A stretch of DNA of 64,000 nucleotides from Aquanectria penicillioides (Eukaryota > Ascomycota > Sordariomycetes > Hypocreales > Nectriaceae): assembly GCA_003415625.1 (NCBI GenBank), contig PYIU01000002.1:4898001-4962000 (forward strand), written 5' to 3'. Positions 24,174-37,017 of the stretch are shown here, in pieces (the first letter of the stretch is position 1; every line of letters begins with the position of its first letter). Below the pieces are notes generated by a model. It worked only from the letters and a program-made list of their open reading frames with translations. It did no database searches and was not told the DNA's origin. The position numbers were made by a program, and so were the translations under genes.

Positions 24174-25075
24174 CTATCGTCGGGAAGGAGGGTTGAATCC
24201 AGGGGGAGGAGGACCACCGGGGTTGAAGCCAGGAGGAGGGAAAGAAGCATTGCCAGGGAATCCAGGAGGAGGGAAGCTTCCTGGGAAGCCTGGAGGGGGA
24301 GCTTGACGGCGGTTAGAGAATCTTTTAGAACAACGAGGATAGGAGAACCTACCACCTCGGCCACCAGGGCCACCGGGGAAGCCAGGAGCTCCGGGGAAGC
24401 CGGGGAAACCAGGAGGGGGAGCACCACCGACGCCGGCGGCAGGGCCCTGTTCAACAGTTAGAGGATAATTTGATAATCTGATATAGGGGGTTCTTACCGC
24501 CAAAGACGGAGGGGCAGCACCTCGGCCAGCAGGGCGAGCGACACCGGGACCAGCAGCCAGAGCGGAGGGAATACCTCCAGGAGCACTCTTTCCGAGTCGT
24601 GTGCTGGGATCGGCCGGAGGAGGTGACTCGACGGAGAGAGAAATGATGTGGGCACCACGAACAATGGTCAAGCCGAGTGTTCGCTTCTCCTCAGTCTCGA
24701 TAGTCTGCGAAGTCGAATCAGAGGCACCCGGCGCAGCGGGCTTGTTCTGCTTGCGCTTGACGCGTCGAAACTCTTCGGTATCGGCAAGGACGAGGTTCAT
24801 GTGCTTGTCGAAGGCGAGCATCTGGCCAGTCATGGACCGCCCATCGTTGAGGGTCACCCGCATCCGCCAGTTGATCTGGGGAGACTATGTTAGCATCTGA
24901 ACTAGTGATTACGGCGGGTCTGATGCATAGGCATCATGAGCATATGGGAAACGTACATAACCGGCCTGGAAGTTGTAGAGAGCTGGTTAGCATGTGCATC
25001 AACAACGAGCACTAGACGTGTGGGGAGATATGGGGGATTGGTTGGACATACCATCTTTCCTTGCTTGTTCGCCAT
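24174..25075 (-). CDS. SMB1: small nuclear ribonucleoprotein SmB
   Basis: Five exons (25075-25052, 24965-24957, 24875-24498, 24446-24353, 24301-24174) sum to 633 nt, or 210 residues. The Sm fold is clear: INWRMRVTLNDGRSMTGQML in Sm1, then FDKHMNLVLADTEEFRR, and the Sm2 motif LGLTIVRGAHIISLSV. The C-terminus is rich in Gly/Pro with repeated PPPGFPG and PPPGFNP motifs, the proline-rich tail typical of SmB. SmB is one of seven Sm proteins that ring the U snRNAs of the spliceosome. Exon 2 is only 9 nt (Ala-Gly-Tyr), flanked by good acceptor and donor sites. Using the upstream AG instead would break the phase. The gene is divergent from RPL11, whose start is 353 bp away. Confidence 0.93.
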
Positions 25076-25428
25076 TTTGAGTGATGTAGTGAGGATGTGC
25101 TAAAGCAGTGCCTCGAGTGTTCAAAAATTGGTGTTTGTCCACGGAGCTCTTGCGCGACCGCGACGACCTTCAATGCCTGGAGCTCTGAAGGTGAGGATGA
25201 GGTCCAAAAATCTGCGGAGCCTGATGCGAAAGGCTGAAAGGTACATGGAGAAAGTACCCCTTTCGGCTAACCCTCTTTGGGACAGTGGTGTCCCACTTTT
25301 GTGCCTAGTTCGCTTGAGGGCAGACAAACCCTCAATTTTTCGAGCCTCACAAAATTCACAACCCACTCTCCACCAACTTTGCGATCTTCGACACTTCAAC
25401 CATCCGTCGTCGACTAACAACCGCAGCC
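25076..25428. promoter_or_regulatory. shared divergent promoter SmB / RPL11
   Basis: These 353 bp separate the start codons of SmB (minus) and RPL11 (plus), so they must hold both promoters and leaders. A perfect 6+4+6 inverted repeat, GGGACA-GTGG-TGTCCC, lies at 25279-25294. Whether it binds a factor is unknown. Confidence 0.6.
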
Positions 25429-26075
25429 ATGGCATCCGAGAAGGCTAGCAACCCCATGCGGGAGCTCAAGATTCAGAAGCTCGTTCTGAACATTTCCGTT
25501 GGTGAATCTGGTGATCGTCTCACCCGTGCCGCCAAGGTGCTTGAGCAGCTTTCTGGTCAAACCCCCGTCTACAGTATGTTGCGAAATTCAGAATCGATTT
25601 TTGAAGTGGCTTCGACCTGACTTTTTTCCTTCCAGGCAAGGCCCGTTACACCGTCCGTACCTTCGGTATCCGACGTAACGAGAAGATCTCTGTCCACGTC
25701 ACCGTCCGAGGCCCCAAGGTAAATTTTCACACAAGATCTAAATATGCTAAGAGGCCCTAACATACTGACTAACAATTAAAGGCCGAGGAGATTCTCGAGC
25801 GTGGCCTCAAGGTCAAGGAGTACGAGCTCCGCAAGCGCAACTTCTCCGAGACCGGCAACTTCGGCTTCGGTATCAGCGAGCACATCGATCTTGGCATCAA
25901 GTACGACCCCTCGATCGGTATCTACGGCATGGACTTCTACTGCTGCATGACCCGACCTGGTGAGCGCGTCACCCGCCGCCGCCGCATCAAGAGCACCATC
26001 GGCTCCAGCCACCGCATCAAGCGCGATGAGACCATGAGGTGGTTCAAGAGCCGCTTCGACGGTATCCTCCGATAA
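25429..26075 (+). CDS. RPL11: 60S ribosomal protein L11 (uL5)
   Basis: Three exons (25429-25573, 25636-25718, 25782-26075) sum to 522 nt, or 173 residues, the usual length for this protein. The sequence is highly conserved: [75 protein letters not shown]. uL5 binds 5S rRNA in the central protuberance of the large subunit and is loaded with L5 as the 5S RNP. The leader before ATG is pyrimidine-rich with a CAACC start-like tract. Codon use is strongly biased to C-ending codons, as expected for a highly expressed gene. The reading frame is intact. Confidence 0.97.
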
Positions 26076-27725
26076 ACGGTTTCATGTCTTTCACGGATAG
26101 TCACGGCGAATATAAGGGGAAAAAATTCATGGGCATGTATTTCTTGTTGCCTTTGCACAGCTTGACACGGAATTCAGTCGAGCATCGGCCTTAGAGACCG
26201 ACCGGCGCCTATGCCGGCTTTCCAGTATTCACTGTTGAATGTGACATATGCCATCTTGCCTGGAAGGCGGCACCTCATCTGAACCTTGAAAAACCCTGAA
26301 CCCCGACGAGAGATGCCCATATGTATGTGCTGTTGAGATTGATACTCTCCATCATTGCTGCCGACTACCCTACGTGAAGTATTGCACCAGACTGTCTCCA
26401 TTTTCCCCCCTCATCCTTCTTCCATTGATTGGAAAAGTCCGACATGTCGAAAATTTGTTGGTTTTTATACTCGGCAAAAAAAAAAAACCACCGTCCAACT
26501 GGCAGCTCCTGACGACATGCGCCGGAATGCCAGTAAGCACTCTGGTGCGTTCTTTACTCTGTAATTACTGTGGCGGGTGAGCGCACCAAGACATGCTCTG
26601 GAAAAACTCTGGAATTGGACGGGAAATCCACAATGGGTCACCCGCAACGATGGGAAGACGGTAATTGACAACACCAAGCGAATGCTTTTAGGCGGAGAAA
26701 GACCCCAGATTGACCGCTACAGTGATAGCTATATCTGGAGCAAGGGATCGGTCACCGGCCGGCCACCGGAAGTAGTAAAATGAAGAAGCTTAGGGGTACG
26801 GGTAACCAGCATGTCCCGCCAGTCCGACCAGCGCCCATGCCACAGTGTCGTAGCGTTGCAGCATCGCTGTGTCCACTCAGGACGCGCGCCTTCTGTGGCT
26901 CTCAGCAGCCCTCCCTCCCTGGTTTCAGCGGTCGGGTCTCTCATCAATCAATTGACTTGACACTCGCTCTCCCTGGTTGTAGGCTTCGCTCCAGCTCCTG
27001 GGGGCTGGTTGGCTGGCTGACAGACACACGAGAAGGGACGGCCGTAGCCGGTCACCATGCCAGCCAGAGGTCCACCGTGAATTGACTTCTCGTTGGGCCA
27101 AGCTGTCCAAAGTGTCCCAGGGCGTCCCAATCCCCTGGCCCATTTTACGTCCATACCGCATTTCTCAGGCACTAACTCTTGCCTATGCCAACCCGGGTAA
27201 TGCCGGTCGGTCGGCGGTACGGGAGTTGCTGGTTGCTAAAGATGCGAGGTTCGGCGCTGGACACGCAGCACCTCATCAAGATGATCTATCCGGATTCCTC
27301 CCCCCAAGATCCGGCCCCGACTCAATTGATTGTAGAAATTGTAGAACGACCATTGTTCAATTGGCAATGGCTCACCCCCCCCAAGCTCGTCGCCCTGGCA
27401 GCCTTGTGGCCTATGTCGGACGTGGCCTCGGCGGACGAAATGAAGCTCCGAAATGGAGCGGCTAAACAACAAGCTAAGAAATTGTTAAGGCTGCCTCGGG
27501 ATTTCCAGGCAAAACCGCGCAGTGGACCCTGATTGGGCGGTCGGACCAGCTGGGGCCCACTTCTCCCTCAGAACAGACTCTGCTCTCCATCACTGTCCTC
27601 TCTCAAAAATCTCCATTTGCTCTCCTGCAAAGGCAGCACCACACTCCCCAATCTCCCCTCCCTCCAATTGCACCTTGTTGCAATTGCTCTCCTTTCATCT
27701 CCAAACCTCCCGTACCTCTCTTAAT
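26076..27725. other. intergenic 1.65 kb upstream of ATP synthase alpha
   Basis: No supported gene. The last 200 bp before 27726 are rich in CT and hold the leader of the ATP synthase gene. An A12 run occurs at 26476-26487. Confidence 0.5.
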
Positions 27726-30085
27726 ATGTTCCGCAACGCCCTCCGACAGTCTACCCGCGCCGTCGGCGCCGTCTCTGCCGCTGGCAGGGTCGCCGCGGTA
27801 AGTGTTTTTGCTCCCGAGCCCCGAATCGGCCTCACGGCCACCTCAGCCATCGACCGCCGTCGCAATACAGCGTGCATCCATCGGAAAACCATCGAGCGAG
27901 CTCAATTGAGTCCTTGGATCATCATCCGGATCACTCAATTAGCTTTTTCGAGCTGTTCGCCGCCGCTGTCGCTGCTGGCTCCCCATGGGTTTTTCGGGCT
28001 TCGGCTAACTTGTTTTTTCACCTCAGGCTCGAAATGCCGCACCCGCAGCTCTCAACGCTGTCCGATCCTACGCCTCCGACGCCAAGGCCTCTCCCACCGA
28101 GGTTTCTTCCATCCTTGAGCAGCGAATCCGCGGTGTCCAGGAGGAGGCTGGCCTCGCCGAGACTGGTCGTGTCCTTTCCGTCGGGTATGTGGAGCTTTGC
28201 GAGGGAGCATTGAGGACGGAGCTGGATCTCCACCCAGCTTTTATCCATCAACGACGCTTCTGGGAAATGCAATTGGGATTTAATTAAGCTGACTCTAACT
28301 CTCTAGTGATGGTATCGCCCGTGTGCACGGCATGGCCAACGTCCAGGCTGAGGAGCTTGTCGAGTACGTGATGCGCGAAAATCCGGAATATCGTCATGCT
28401 TCACCTCAATGCTAACGAAACATCAACAGGTTCGCCTCCGGTGTCAAGGGCATGTGCATGAACCTCGAGGCCGGCCAGGTCGGTGTCGTGTTGTTCGGTT
28501 CTGATCGTCTCGTCAAGGAGGGTGAGACTGTCAAGCGTACCGGTGAGATTGTAAGCTTCCATCTGCAGCGCGGAAAGGCGTAAACCCACTTCCGCGACAT
28601 CATGGCTAACCACCATCCTTTAGGTGGATGTCCCCGTCGGTCCCGAGATGCTTGGCCGTGTCGTCGACGCTCTCGGTAACCCCATCGATGGCAAGGGTCC
28701 CATCAAGACCACCGAGAAGCGCCGTGCCCAGCTCAAGGCTCCCGGCATTCTGCCCCGCCAGTCCGTCAACGAGCCCGTCCAGACTGGTCTCAAGTCCATC
28801 GACGCCATGGTTCCCATCGGCCGTGGTCAGCGTGAGTTGATCATCGGTGACCGTCAGACCGGCAAGACTGCCGTTGGTCTTGACACCATCCTTAACCAGA
28901 AGCGATGGAACAGCTCCAACGACGAGTCCAAGAAGCTCTACTGCATCTACGTCGCCGTCGGTCAGAAGCGATCCACCGTCGCTCAGCTCGTCAAGACTCT
29001 TGAGGAGAACGACGCCATGAAGTACTCCATCGTCGTTGCTGCCACCGCTTCCGAGGCCGCTCCTCTTCAGTACATTGCTCCCTTCACCGGTATGTATCCC
29101 CTGTGCTTCGTTGATTCATATTCTTGCCCCATCCCCACTGGGGAAGGAAGGCCCATCCGTCTCCGGGTACCTTCCTCAACACCATACTATATCATGTAAA
29201 TACCTTTCGGGACACCTATTTGCCAACCCTCTCAACACCATACATCGTTATGCCATCTTCTCATTGTCGACGACATCATTTGCTAACTCAATCAACTGCA
29301 GGCGCGTCTCTGGGAGAATGGTTCAGGGATAACGGAAGGCACTCTCTCGTCATCTACGATGATCTTTCCAAGCAGGCCGTCGCTTACCGACAGATGTCTC
29401 TGCTACTCCGTCGTCCCCCTGGACGTGAGGCTTACCCCGGTGATGTTTTCTACCTCCACTCTCGTCTCCTCGAGCGTGCTGCCAAGATGAACATCAAGCT
29501 CGGCGGTGGTTCCATGACTGCCCTTCCGATCATTGAGACCCAGGGTGGTGATGTCTCTGCCTACATTCCCACCAACGTCATTTCCATCACTGACGGCCAG
29601 ATCTTCCTGGAGGCCGAGCTCTTCTACAAGGGTATCCGACCCGCCATTAACGTCGGTCTTTCCGTCTCCCGTGTCGGTTCCGCTGCCCAGGTCAAGGCCA
29701 TGAAGCAGGTCGCTGGTTCCCTGAAGCTTTTCTTGGCCCAGTACCGTGAGGTCGCTGCCTTCGCCCAGTTCGGTTCCGATCTGGATGCCGCCACCAAGCA
29801 GACCCTTGCCCGTGGTGAGCGTCTGACTGAGCTCCTCAAGCAGAAGCAGTACTCCCCATGGCCGTCAATGAGATGGTTCCTCTCATCTTCGCTGGTGTCA
29901 ACGGTTTCCTCGACATCATCCCCGTGGGCAAGATCCTCCAGTGGGAGTCTGACTTCCTTGCTCACCTCAAGACCAACGAGTCTGAGCTCCTTGCCACTAT
30001 TGACAAGGAGGGTGCCCTTAGCAAGGACACCGAGGCCAAGCTCCGTGAGGTCACTGGAAACTTCGTCAAGAGCTTCCTCGGTTAA
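27726..30085 (+). CDS. ATP1: mitochondrial F1 ATP synthase subunit alpha
   Basis: Six exons are read: 27726-27797, 28027-28184, 28307-28363, 28430-28550, 28624-29089 and 29302-30085. The N-terminus ([20 protein letters not shown]) is a mitochondrial targeting peptide split by the first intron. The nucleotide-binding P-loop [10 protein letters not shown] is near residue 211. Other family blocks include [40 protein letters not shown] and [20 protein letters not shown]. Subunit alpha forms the non-catalytic sites of the alpha3beta3 head in the matrix. The exons sum to 1,658 nt, one short of a whole number of codons. The frame breaks at the C4 run 29854-29857 between KQKQYSP and [17 protein letters not shown]. 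One extra C gives a perfect 552-residue protein ending KSFLG. As this is a core respiratory gene, a sequence error is far likelier than a true frameshift. Confidence 0.95.
29854..29857. other. single-base frame break in C4 run of ATP1
   Basis: The coding sequence needs TCC CCC ATG but reads TCC CCA TGG. The intact C-terminal 75 codons follow in the other frame (29858-30085), fully conserved in character. One missing C explains it. Confidence 0.9.
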
Positions 30086-30693
30086 ATCATAATCAAAAGC
30101 GTCTTGCACGGAGAATGACGGGGGCTTTTGGGGATCCTGCTGTCTATACCGAAGTACTGTAGTTGTTTTTCTCTCCGGCGGAGGGAATAGTCGAGGGTTG
30201 CGCCTGACGGAGCGACGGGATGAGTTGAGGGAGATTCGCCTGTCGCATTGCCACTTGTAAAATAGAGCACAAAACTCAATGAACGCCCTCGATTCCTTTT
30301 GTTCATATATCTGTGATTTTCTATCAGCGTGATTCCCCGAATTGAAATGGTGTTTTTTTCGACAATGAAGCGATTTGCGGTGCAGCGATGTCGGACGTGG
30401 CGTCGGACGGGACGGAGGAAAGCAAGCTTCCGTAGCTGTGACATCATGAGCCAACTTGACCTCTTTCCCGTCCCATCGCATCACCGCTGGCGAGCTCTCT
30501 TCACACCGTCCTGTTGATGTTAGATACCTGACCTCATAGAAATCACACTAAACGATGTTTTAAGACTGCCTTGCTGTTTAGGGCCCAATTCCTTCACCCC
30601 GTTCATCCGTGAATCACCCCACACTAGCTATCCTGCCCGCTCTGCTTCCTGACATCGAAAGCTCCCTCCATCATCAACTCTATCACTTCTGCA
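30086..30693. other. intergenic, ATP1 3' end and NAXD promoter
   Basis: About 600 bp with no supported gene. It holds the ATP1 3' UTR and the upstream region of the hydratase gene. Confidence 0.5.
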
Positions 30694-31942
30694 ATGTCGG
30701 CCGAAAGTGCAGCATCAACCATGTCTGCAGCAACCAAAGAAGTGCTTGCCCGTGTCCAGCGGATGGTCCCGCCGATGATGGAGCGATTCCATAAGGGTCC
30801 GTGTGTGCGCTTCTCCCCGATGTGTGATGACGCCGCTAACTGACGCGTGCAGGCCAGCTTGGAAGAGTAGCCGTTATAGGAGGCAGTGAGGATTATACAG
30901 GCGCACCATACTTCTCTGCCATGGCCAGTGCGAAGCTGGGATGCGACATGGTATGTGTCCGTTTCCCGCAATCAGGGTATGTTGCTGACCAGATCTAGTC
31001 CCATGTCATTTGCACGCCCGCCGCAGCCGCAGTCATAAAGACCTATTCTCCGAATTTAATGGTCCATCCTCTGATGCGCCAGACGAATACCCCCTCTGTC
31101 TCTTCGGAAGCGACGACCTCCAGCCACGCAAAAGACCCCGATAGCGACCCCGAGCACATATCTGCCCGCGTTATCGAGCTTCTGCCCCGCCTCCATGTCC
31201 TCGTTGTTGGTCCTGGCCTCGGCCGCGATCCCCTCATGCAAGCCACCGTGGCACGAGTTATACGCGCTGCCCGAGACCGAAATATGCCAATCGTACTCGA
31301 TGCCGATGCCCTGCTGGTTGTCCAGAAGGACCCCACGCTGGTGAAGGGATACCAAAGTGCAGTATTAACACCGAATGTCGTCGAGTTTGCTCGCCTATGC
31401 GAATCACTAGGTGTCAGGGTGCAGGACAATGCGGGCGAGACAGACAAAGTAGAAGCATTGGCCAAGGCTTTGCAGGGAGTGACGATCATACAGAAGGGCA
31501 GGAAAGATTACATCTCCAACGGCGAGAAGACTCTCATTGTGGACGTGGAAGGCGGAAGGAAACGGAGTGGCGGACAGGGAGATACACTGACTGGGGCGGT
31601 AGCTACTCTCTTAGGGTGGAGGAAAGCTTATATGGACCGCCTTTGGGACATAGGCGAGAATCCCCTGGGAGAGCATGAGACGTTTGGTCTGGCAGCCTTC
31701 GGAGGAAGTGCTATTACAAGGGTATGTGTATCTAGAGCCGAACCTTCCTGGGCCAGCCCCCTGAGAACACTTGTGCCTAATTATTCTGATTATACTAACG
31801 TTATGTCTAGGAATGCTCTCATTTGGCCTTTGCGAAGAAGGGACGAAGTCTTCAGGCCAGTGACTTGACAGAAGAGGTGCACACAGCATTTATGAACCTG
31901 CTTGGCGACGTTGACGAGGATGCTGGGACATCTAGGCTATAA
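30694..31942 (+). CDS. NAXD: ATP-dependent (S)-NAD(P)H-hydrate dehydratase
   Basis: Four exons (30694-30796, 30853-30950, 30999-31721, 31811-31942) sum to 1,056 nt, or 351 residues. Ribokinase-fold family motifs are present: [64 protein letters not shown], and the catalytic [17 protein letters not shown]. The enzyme repairs the hydrated, inactive form of NADH or NADPH, using ATP to restore the cofactor. The yeast counterpart is YKL151C. A loop of about 25 Ser/Thr-rich residues ([19 protein letters not shown]) follows the N-terminal core. The splice acceptors and phases all fit. NAD kinase lies 26 kb downstream; the functional link is real but the linkage is probably coincidental. Confidence 0.95.
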
Positions 31943-32884
31943 CCGTCATGGCTTGCACTGAAGGGCAGTTTACGAATACACGAATTGAGGGATTGCTAAA
32001 CACGCCCAAGGTCGGTTATGCTTGCCCTCAATAACCGATGAAGGCCTTTCCGGGATGTTTCTAGAGCTTTGACGATGTCTCTCTCGACCATTAGCAACGC
32101 CTTCCGACGTAGTTCGCTCTCACCAGAGGGATTTGGAATTGGCCAAACATGAGGTTGAGAGTCCCTGGCCTAGTAATCACTCAGCAGAATGGCCAGGACA
32201 CTATGCGAAGCGGACATGAGGGAGCCGTTCTTTCAGGAGGATCTAGACCCTCTCACCCCAGGAGATCCTCATTTCCCTACTGAGAGCACGTTTCCATCTC
32301 GTGATAAAAGCCTCGTTTGCCCACGCTCTTCCAAGCCACTGCCATGCAAACCGTTCTGTAACAATACTAGAGACCCACGAGTCCCACTATTGAGGGAACC
32401 AAAATGCCGCATTTAAAGGCCAGGAAACCCTTCAAAAGTGATCGAAAACGCCATTGTGAAAAAAGGGTCCGAAGGAGTAGTGGCACTACTAGCCCATACT
32501 AGTCCCTGCTGTAAACGTCGAGTTGCAGCAGAAGGGAGATGACCCGGAACCTTGCAACGTCTAGGAGATGGCTGCACGACACATAGAACCGGCACAAGCA
32601 TGTCGCGCGGACTCTGGGTAGTGAGCGAAGTGGGCGTCTGCGGCCAGACTATTTGCTGAAGACTGTGATTTGAAGCCTTCCTTGGTGGTACAATGTGAGG
32701 CGAGTCTAATGGGTCTTGAAGGCGGCCAACGACGCGAGGGACTAGCAATGAGGGGTCCATAGGCTTGCGGGAGCACTATATGCTTGGTATTGTACACTTT
32801 TGTGTGGGAAAGTTGACAGCTTGTAGGGATAAAGAAATAAATAATGCCTGAACAATGATTTTTATTTACATTATAAAGTAAAGA

Positions 32885-32924
32885 ATATTATATTATATTA
32901 TATTATATTATTTATTTATTTATT
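32885..32924. repeat. TATTA / TTTA AT-rich microsatellite
   Basis: Four to five TATTA-type pentamers followed by three to four TTTA tetramers, in the most AT-rich part of the gene-free region. Confidence 0.85.
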
Positions 32925-35720
32925 CAAGAAACTCTTAGATTTAGGAAATTTTGCCCTTATCCGGTGTGGTCATTGTTGCAGATAGAGGCAGTAGTGGCCG
33001 ATTTTGCATCTTGTTCTGACAGAAGCTAACATCGTACCACATACAATAATAGCATGGAACTTGAGATTAGTGACGAGCTAAGAATCTCAACTTACCTTAG
33101 CCCCAGTTGCGAGAGCGTGAGAACGTGGTTGAGAAACTGGACGAAACGCTTGTCAAGGTGAATCTGGATCGCAGTCCAGCCCACTTGGACTGTTCCTTGG
33201 CTGCTCCTTTCTAACTCCACTCACCTGCACGAGGGAGGATGGCAACACTGCACTCGACTAGATCAATTGTCCATCCTACTGTGCGTTAGGCCACGGTGAG
33301 TGACCAACCCGGCTCTCAGCATCAAATTGGCTTGGCCAAGGCCAAGCAAACACTCAAGGGGCTGGATCGTCATGGCCCTGCCGTTCACGGCAGCATCATC
33401 CTTGTGCAACGGGCGAGCCCTTTCAAGATCCAGCAAGTCTTGAGCTGCAGGGATCTGATCGGCAAAAAAACAGAACCAATGGATTCAGATGTAGAGCGAA
33501 CCCTGAAGAGCAGCACAGGACTGGAAACCCAACGCGGGACGGATGCGGAGGGAGGCCCGTTGGCCGCTTGAGTATCAGCGACTGCGGGCTGCTGCATGAG
33601 ATGGAGATGAAAGTCTGATACAAAGGGTCCAAGGTCACGCAGTCCCGAAGTGAAATATCGAAAATGGGCTTGCCTGGGAGAGCCCCGATCCACTCCACTA
33701 CGTCGTTTGCGAAGGGGGACACAGTATTTTCGAAAAGGGCATTTTTGTGGCACAGGAAAGCTGCGGGCGCAGCAGAGCACATGGGCGTATTGCTCGTTTC
33801 GAGATGTCCCAATAACGAACGGGTTCACGCCCCCTCTATCCTACGTGACTTGTCAAGGACGACTTGGAACAAAAGCTGGTAGCTTGAGGGGTCTGTTCGC
33901 AATTGCTCCAAGCCTCTGTTCTCAGTAGCCCGCTCCAACCCCAAGATGCCAAAGGAGGGCTGGACCCTGACACGGATCAGGGGAACAGATGTTCGACCCC
34001 CGATTCATGGGGAACATAACCTCCCGAGGACGCAAAAGCGATGGCGTTTGCTTCTTGAGAACATGTCTTGCTCTTGGTCTCACGGCAGGCAGCGGGGCTC
34101 CTCAGGAGGCTATGAATGATATGAATTATGGAAGGCGAACCGACCCAGCCGAGTGGGTACGACGTGGACATATGTTCCGTAGGACAAAGAAGTGCTGAAG
34201 CCGAAGTCACAACATCGCTTCAGACCCGGGTGACAAGCCGCTTTGAGGGTCATGAGGACGGCCCATGGCTGGGGAAGAGAAACCTTTCCCGCCGGCGGCG
34301 ATTACTGGGAAGAGTAATCAAGCAATGCGGCCCCGGGGAGAGTCATTGAATACCTAGGTAAGCAGCTATCTAGGGACAGCACACGACGCACGTCGAATCT
34401 TTTAGAGGGAGAGGATGATGATCTACGGCTTTTCGCTACCAGTTTGAACCGCAGTCTTGGATTCTGGCAGCATGAATGGGCTGAAAGTCGCCTGACGAGC
34501 ACTAAATTGGCCATGTCCCCAGCCGAGGCGAGAGGCGAGGGGATCCGAAAACGGGAACGCGATCGCTGGGAGATGGATGCGATGCATAGGATCGCCTCAT
34601 ACCCTCTCGGTGTCACTCACAACCAGCAATGGCCAGGGTTTTTTTTTTTTTAAATTTTTTTTTTGAGACTGAGACAGCAACCGTTCCCTTTTGGTGACAA
34701 TCTTGGTATACGTGCGGATAAGCCTCCTCTTGGTTGGAGATGGTCCGACAAAAAAGCAAGGGGGAGAGGGGGGAGGGAGCTTAGACGCTGAACCAAACTA
34801 CTTCAAGGCCAACAGGCCAGGGGGGCCACGCTGTCTCAGCGATCGAGATCCATAGTTGAGCAGCAAGGATCCGGGCAACCCAGCTCTAGCCAATGTTAGA
34901 GGCGCTGGCCTTATGTGAGATCTGATCGGGGTTCTTGCAGGAGGCAGCATCTGCCGGAGTGGCAAAGGGCCTGCTGCATACAAGGGACGAGAGAGACGTC
35001 GTCACCAGACCAGAATGGCCCTTCGGAGTTGAGCCTCATCATACATGGCGGCATGCATTTGGCAAGTTTCGGGAAGCACTTCGAAGATATCGATGCCGGT
35101 TTCTTGACGGGGCGGTAGTGAGTCTGTCTCTATGTGAGTTTCAAAGGTCCAAGCCAGCCATTAAAGCACTCGCTACGTGTTTGGAAAAAAAAAATAAAAA
35201 ATAAAAAAAGAGAATTACGTATGTGGTTACAAGCAGCATGTGATGCGACCACGAAGCTGAGGTTGACACGACCCTGTATGACGGCGTGGACCACTACTAG
35301 GATGAGCGGGGCGCATGGCGCATGGACCATCGTCTCCAACTGAGAATAGATGGAGAGGCGATGGGAGGGGAGGGGATGAAGGGATCGAATAGTGACCACG
35401 TTCCTCCTCATCAAGGGCGAGAGAGCGCGAGGAAGAGGAGGTTCCGTTCAAAGATGAGCAGTCAACAACGACTAGTAGGGGTGTAGTTTGGCACGTAGCC
35501 GGGACCAATGAGGAGAGCGGTGGCTAACAAAAGAAGCAATATGATACCCACCACGTTTTGGGCACGAGCGGAGTTGGAGCAGCAAGGCAAGGGGAGCGAA
35601 AGACCCAGTTCATCCATCCGCAACGCGGTTGGCTTGGTCGATACTGGCTGGGTTGGGGTCGATATTTACACTTGATGAGGAGCGCCGTGCACGGATAGAG
35701 CGGCTGGCTGGCTTGAAGGT

Positions 35721-35750
35721 CCATCCATCCATCCATCCATCCACCCATCC
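35721..35750. repeat. CCAT tetranucleotide repeat
   Basis: Seven CCAT-type units, the last ones varied to CCAC; the second CCAT tract of this window. Confidence 0.8.
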
Positions 35751-36990
35751 CCCAATATTCACTAATATGATGGATTGTCTAGTGGCCGAATTCAACCCGC
35801 GTTTCAACACGCAATGGAGAAAAAGGTCCTGGGAAGTATTGCGACCGTAGGTGAAATCAACATGGGGCTGGGTAGCCTAATCAGACACGGTTTGATGGTC
35901 GTGTCTCGAGCTCGTTGGGTGACAACCGTCTTCCTTGGTGCCAAATGTCCATGTTTGCTCGTCTCGTTTTCAAAGTGTTTTGTGGCTCTGCGGGGCTCTC
36001 CAAGGCAATGCGACAGCTCTCATGCAGACATGACTCCCCTCCCCAGATGGATGGAGATGGAGGGACGGGTCCTCTCCCACAATTGACTGCCACCCGTCAT
36101 GTACCCATGTACTAGGCATGTATGTATGTACGGTACGACGATGCTCTTCTTGGTGCATGGTGAGAGCGGGCCGGATGTACGAGCGAGCATCCGTCTCGGT
36201 GTGTGCAGGACTTATGACGATGGTGTGGGATAAGTAATAAGTTGCCTCGAGAGGTCTGTACTTCGTAGTGATGGCCACACTTGCTGTATTGATTAGAAAT
36301 CATGAATACATCATCAATGTTCTTTGATTGTATTTGCCTGAACCCTTATTGCTTATTTTATTTTATTAATTTCTTTTAACAAATTTTTAATACATTTTCT
36401 CTCATAACTACTCAACATTTTCTACACAGAAGCGTACCTAAAATGGCACTCGCCACAGTAAGTGGAAGCGAACATTACTACCTATACCACACGCCAACTG
36501 TGTAGTGCTCCTGGAGTTGATCTGTCAGTGAGTCACTAAGAGGTTTGAGGAGTGCCTGTGCGCCGGGAGGCTGGGACACCAGGACAGGGAAGGGCAGATT
36601 CGGGACCACTACCAAGAGATCAAAGTCAGTCCCAAGGATGAGATAGTGACATGACCCAAGAAAAGGCTTTTCATCTCATCAAAGTCTAGATCAACAAATA
36701 TGGACATAGGGCTCGGCGGCGCTGTGATGTGGTCGATGAGCACCTACTTTTGGTGGGAGGGGCCATGTAACCATCCATAATTGGCGTGTCCCCAGTCTGC
36801 ACAACGCTTCCCCTCGGCTGGAGCTCCCCTCCCATGTCATGGACGGATGTGAGTGACAGCTCCCTCGCGGGGCTAGCAAAAGATGAGCCTTTCGAGCCCC
36901 ATCGTTGGTCGGATGCGCGACGATAAAACCTGTTTTTCGGCCCCTCAAGCTGCTTAGCACGGGAGGCGGTTTGCGTTTTGGCGGAAGCCG

Positions 36991-37017
36991 AAAAAAAAAA
37001 AAAAAAAAAAAAAAAAA
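36991..37017. repeat. A27 homopolymer
   Basis: An uninterrupted run of 27 A in intergenic DNA. No target-site duplication or retroelement body was seen next to it, so it is not evidence of a retroposon. Confidence 0.85.

Noticed and set aside
29124..29301. Upstream extension of the last ATP1 exon
   Set aside because: It is intron; a clear donor at 29090 and acceptor at 29301 join conserved blocks in phase.
36991..37017. A27 as a retroelement tail
   Set aside because: No element body or target-site duplication next to it.
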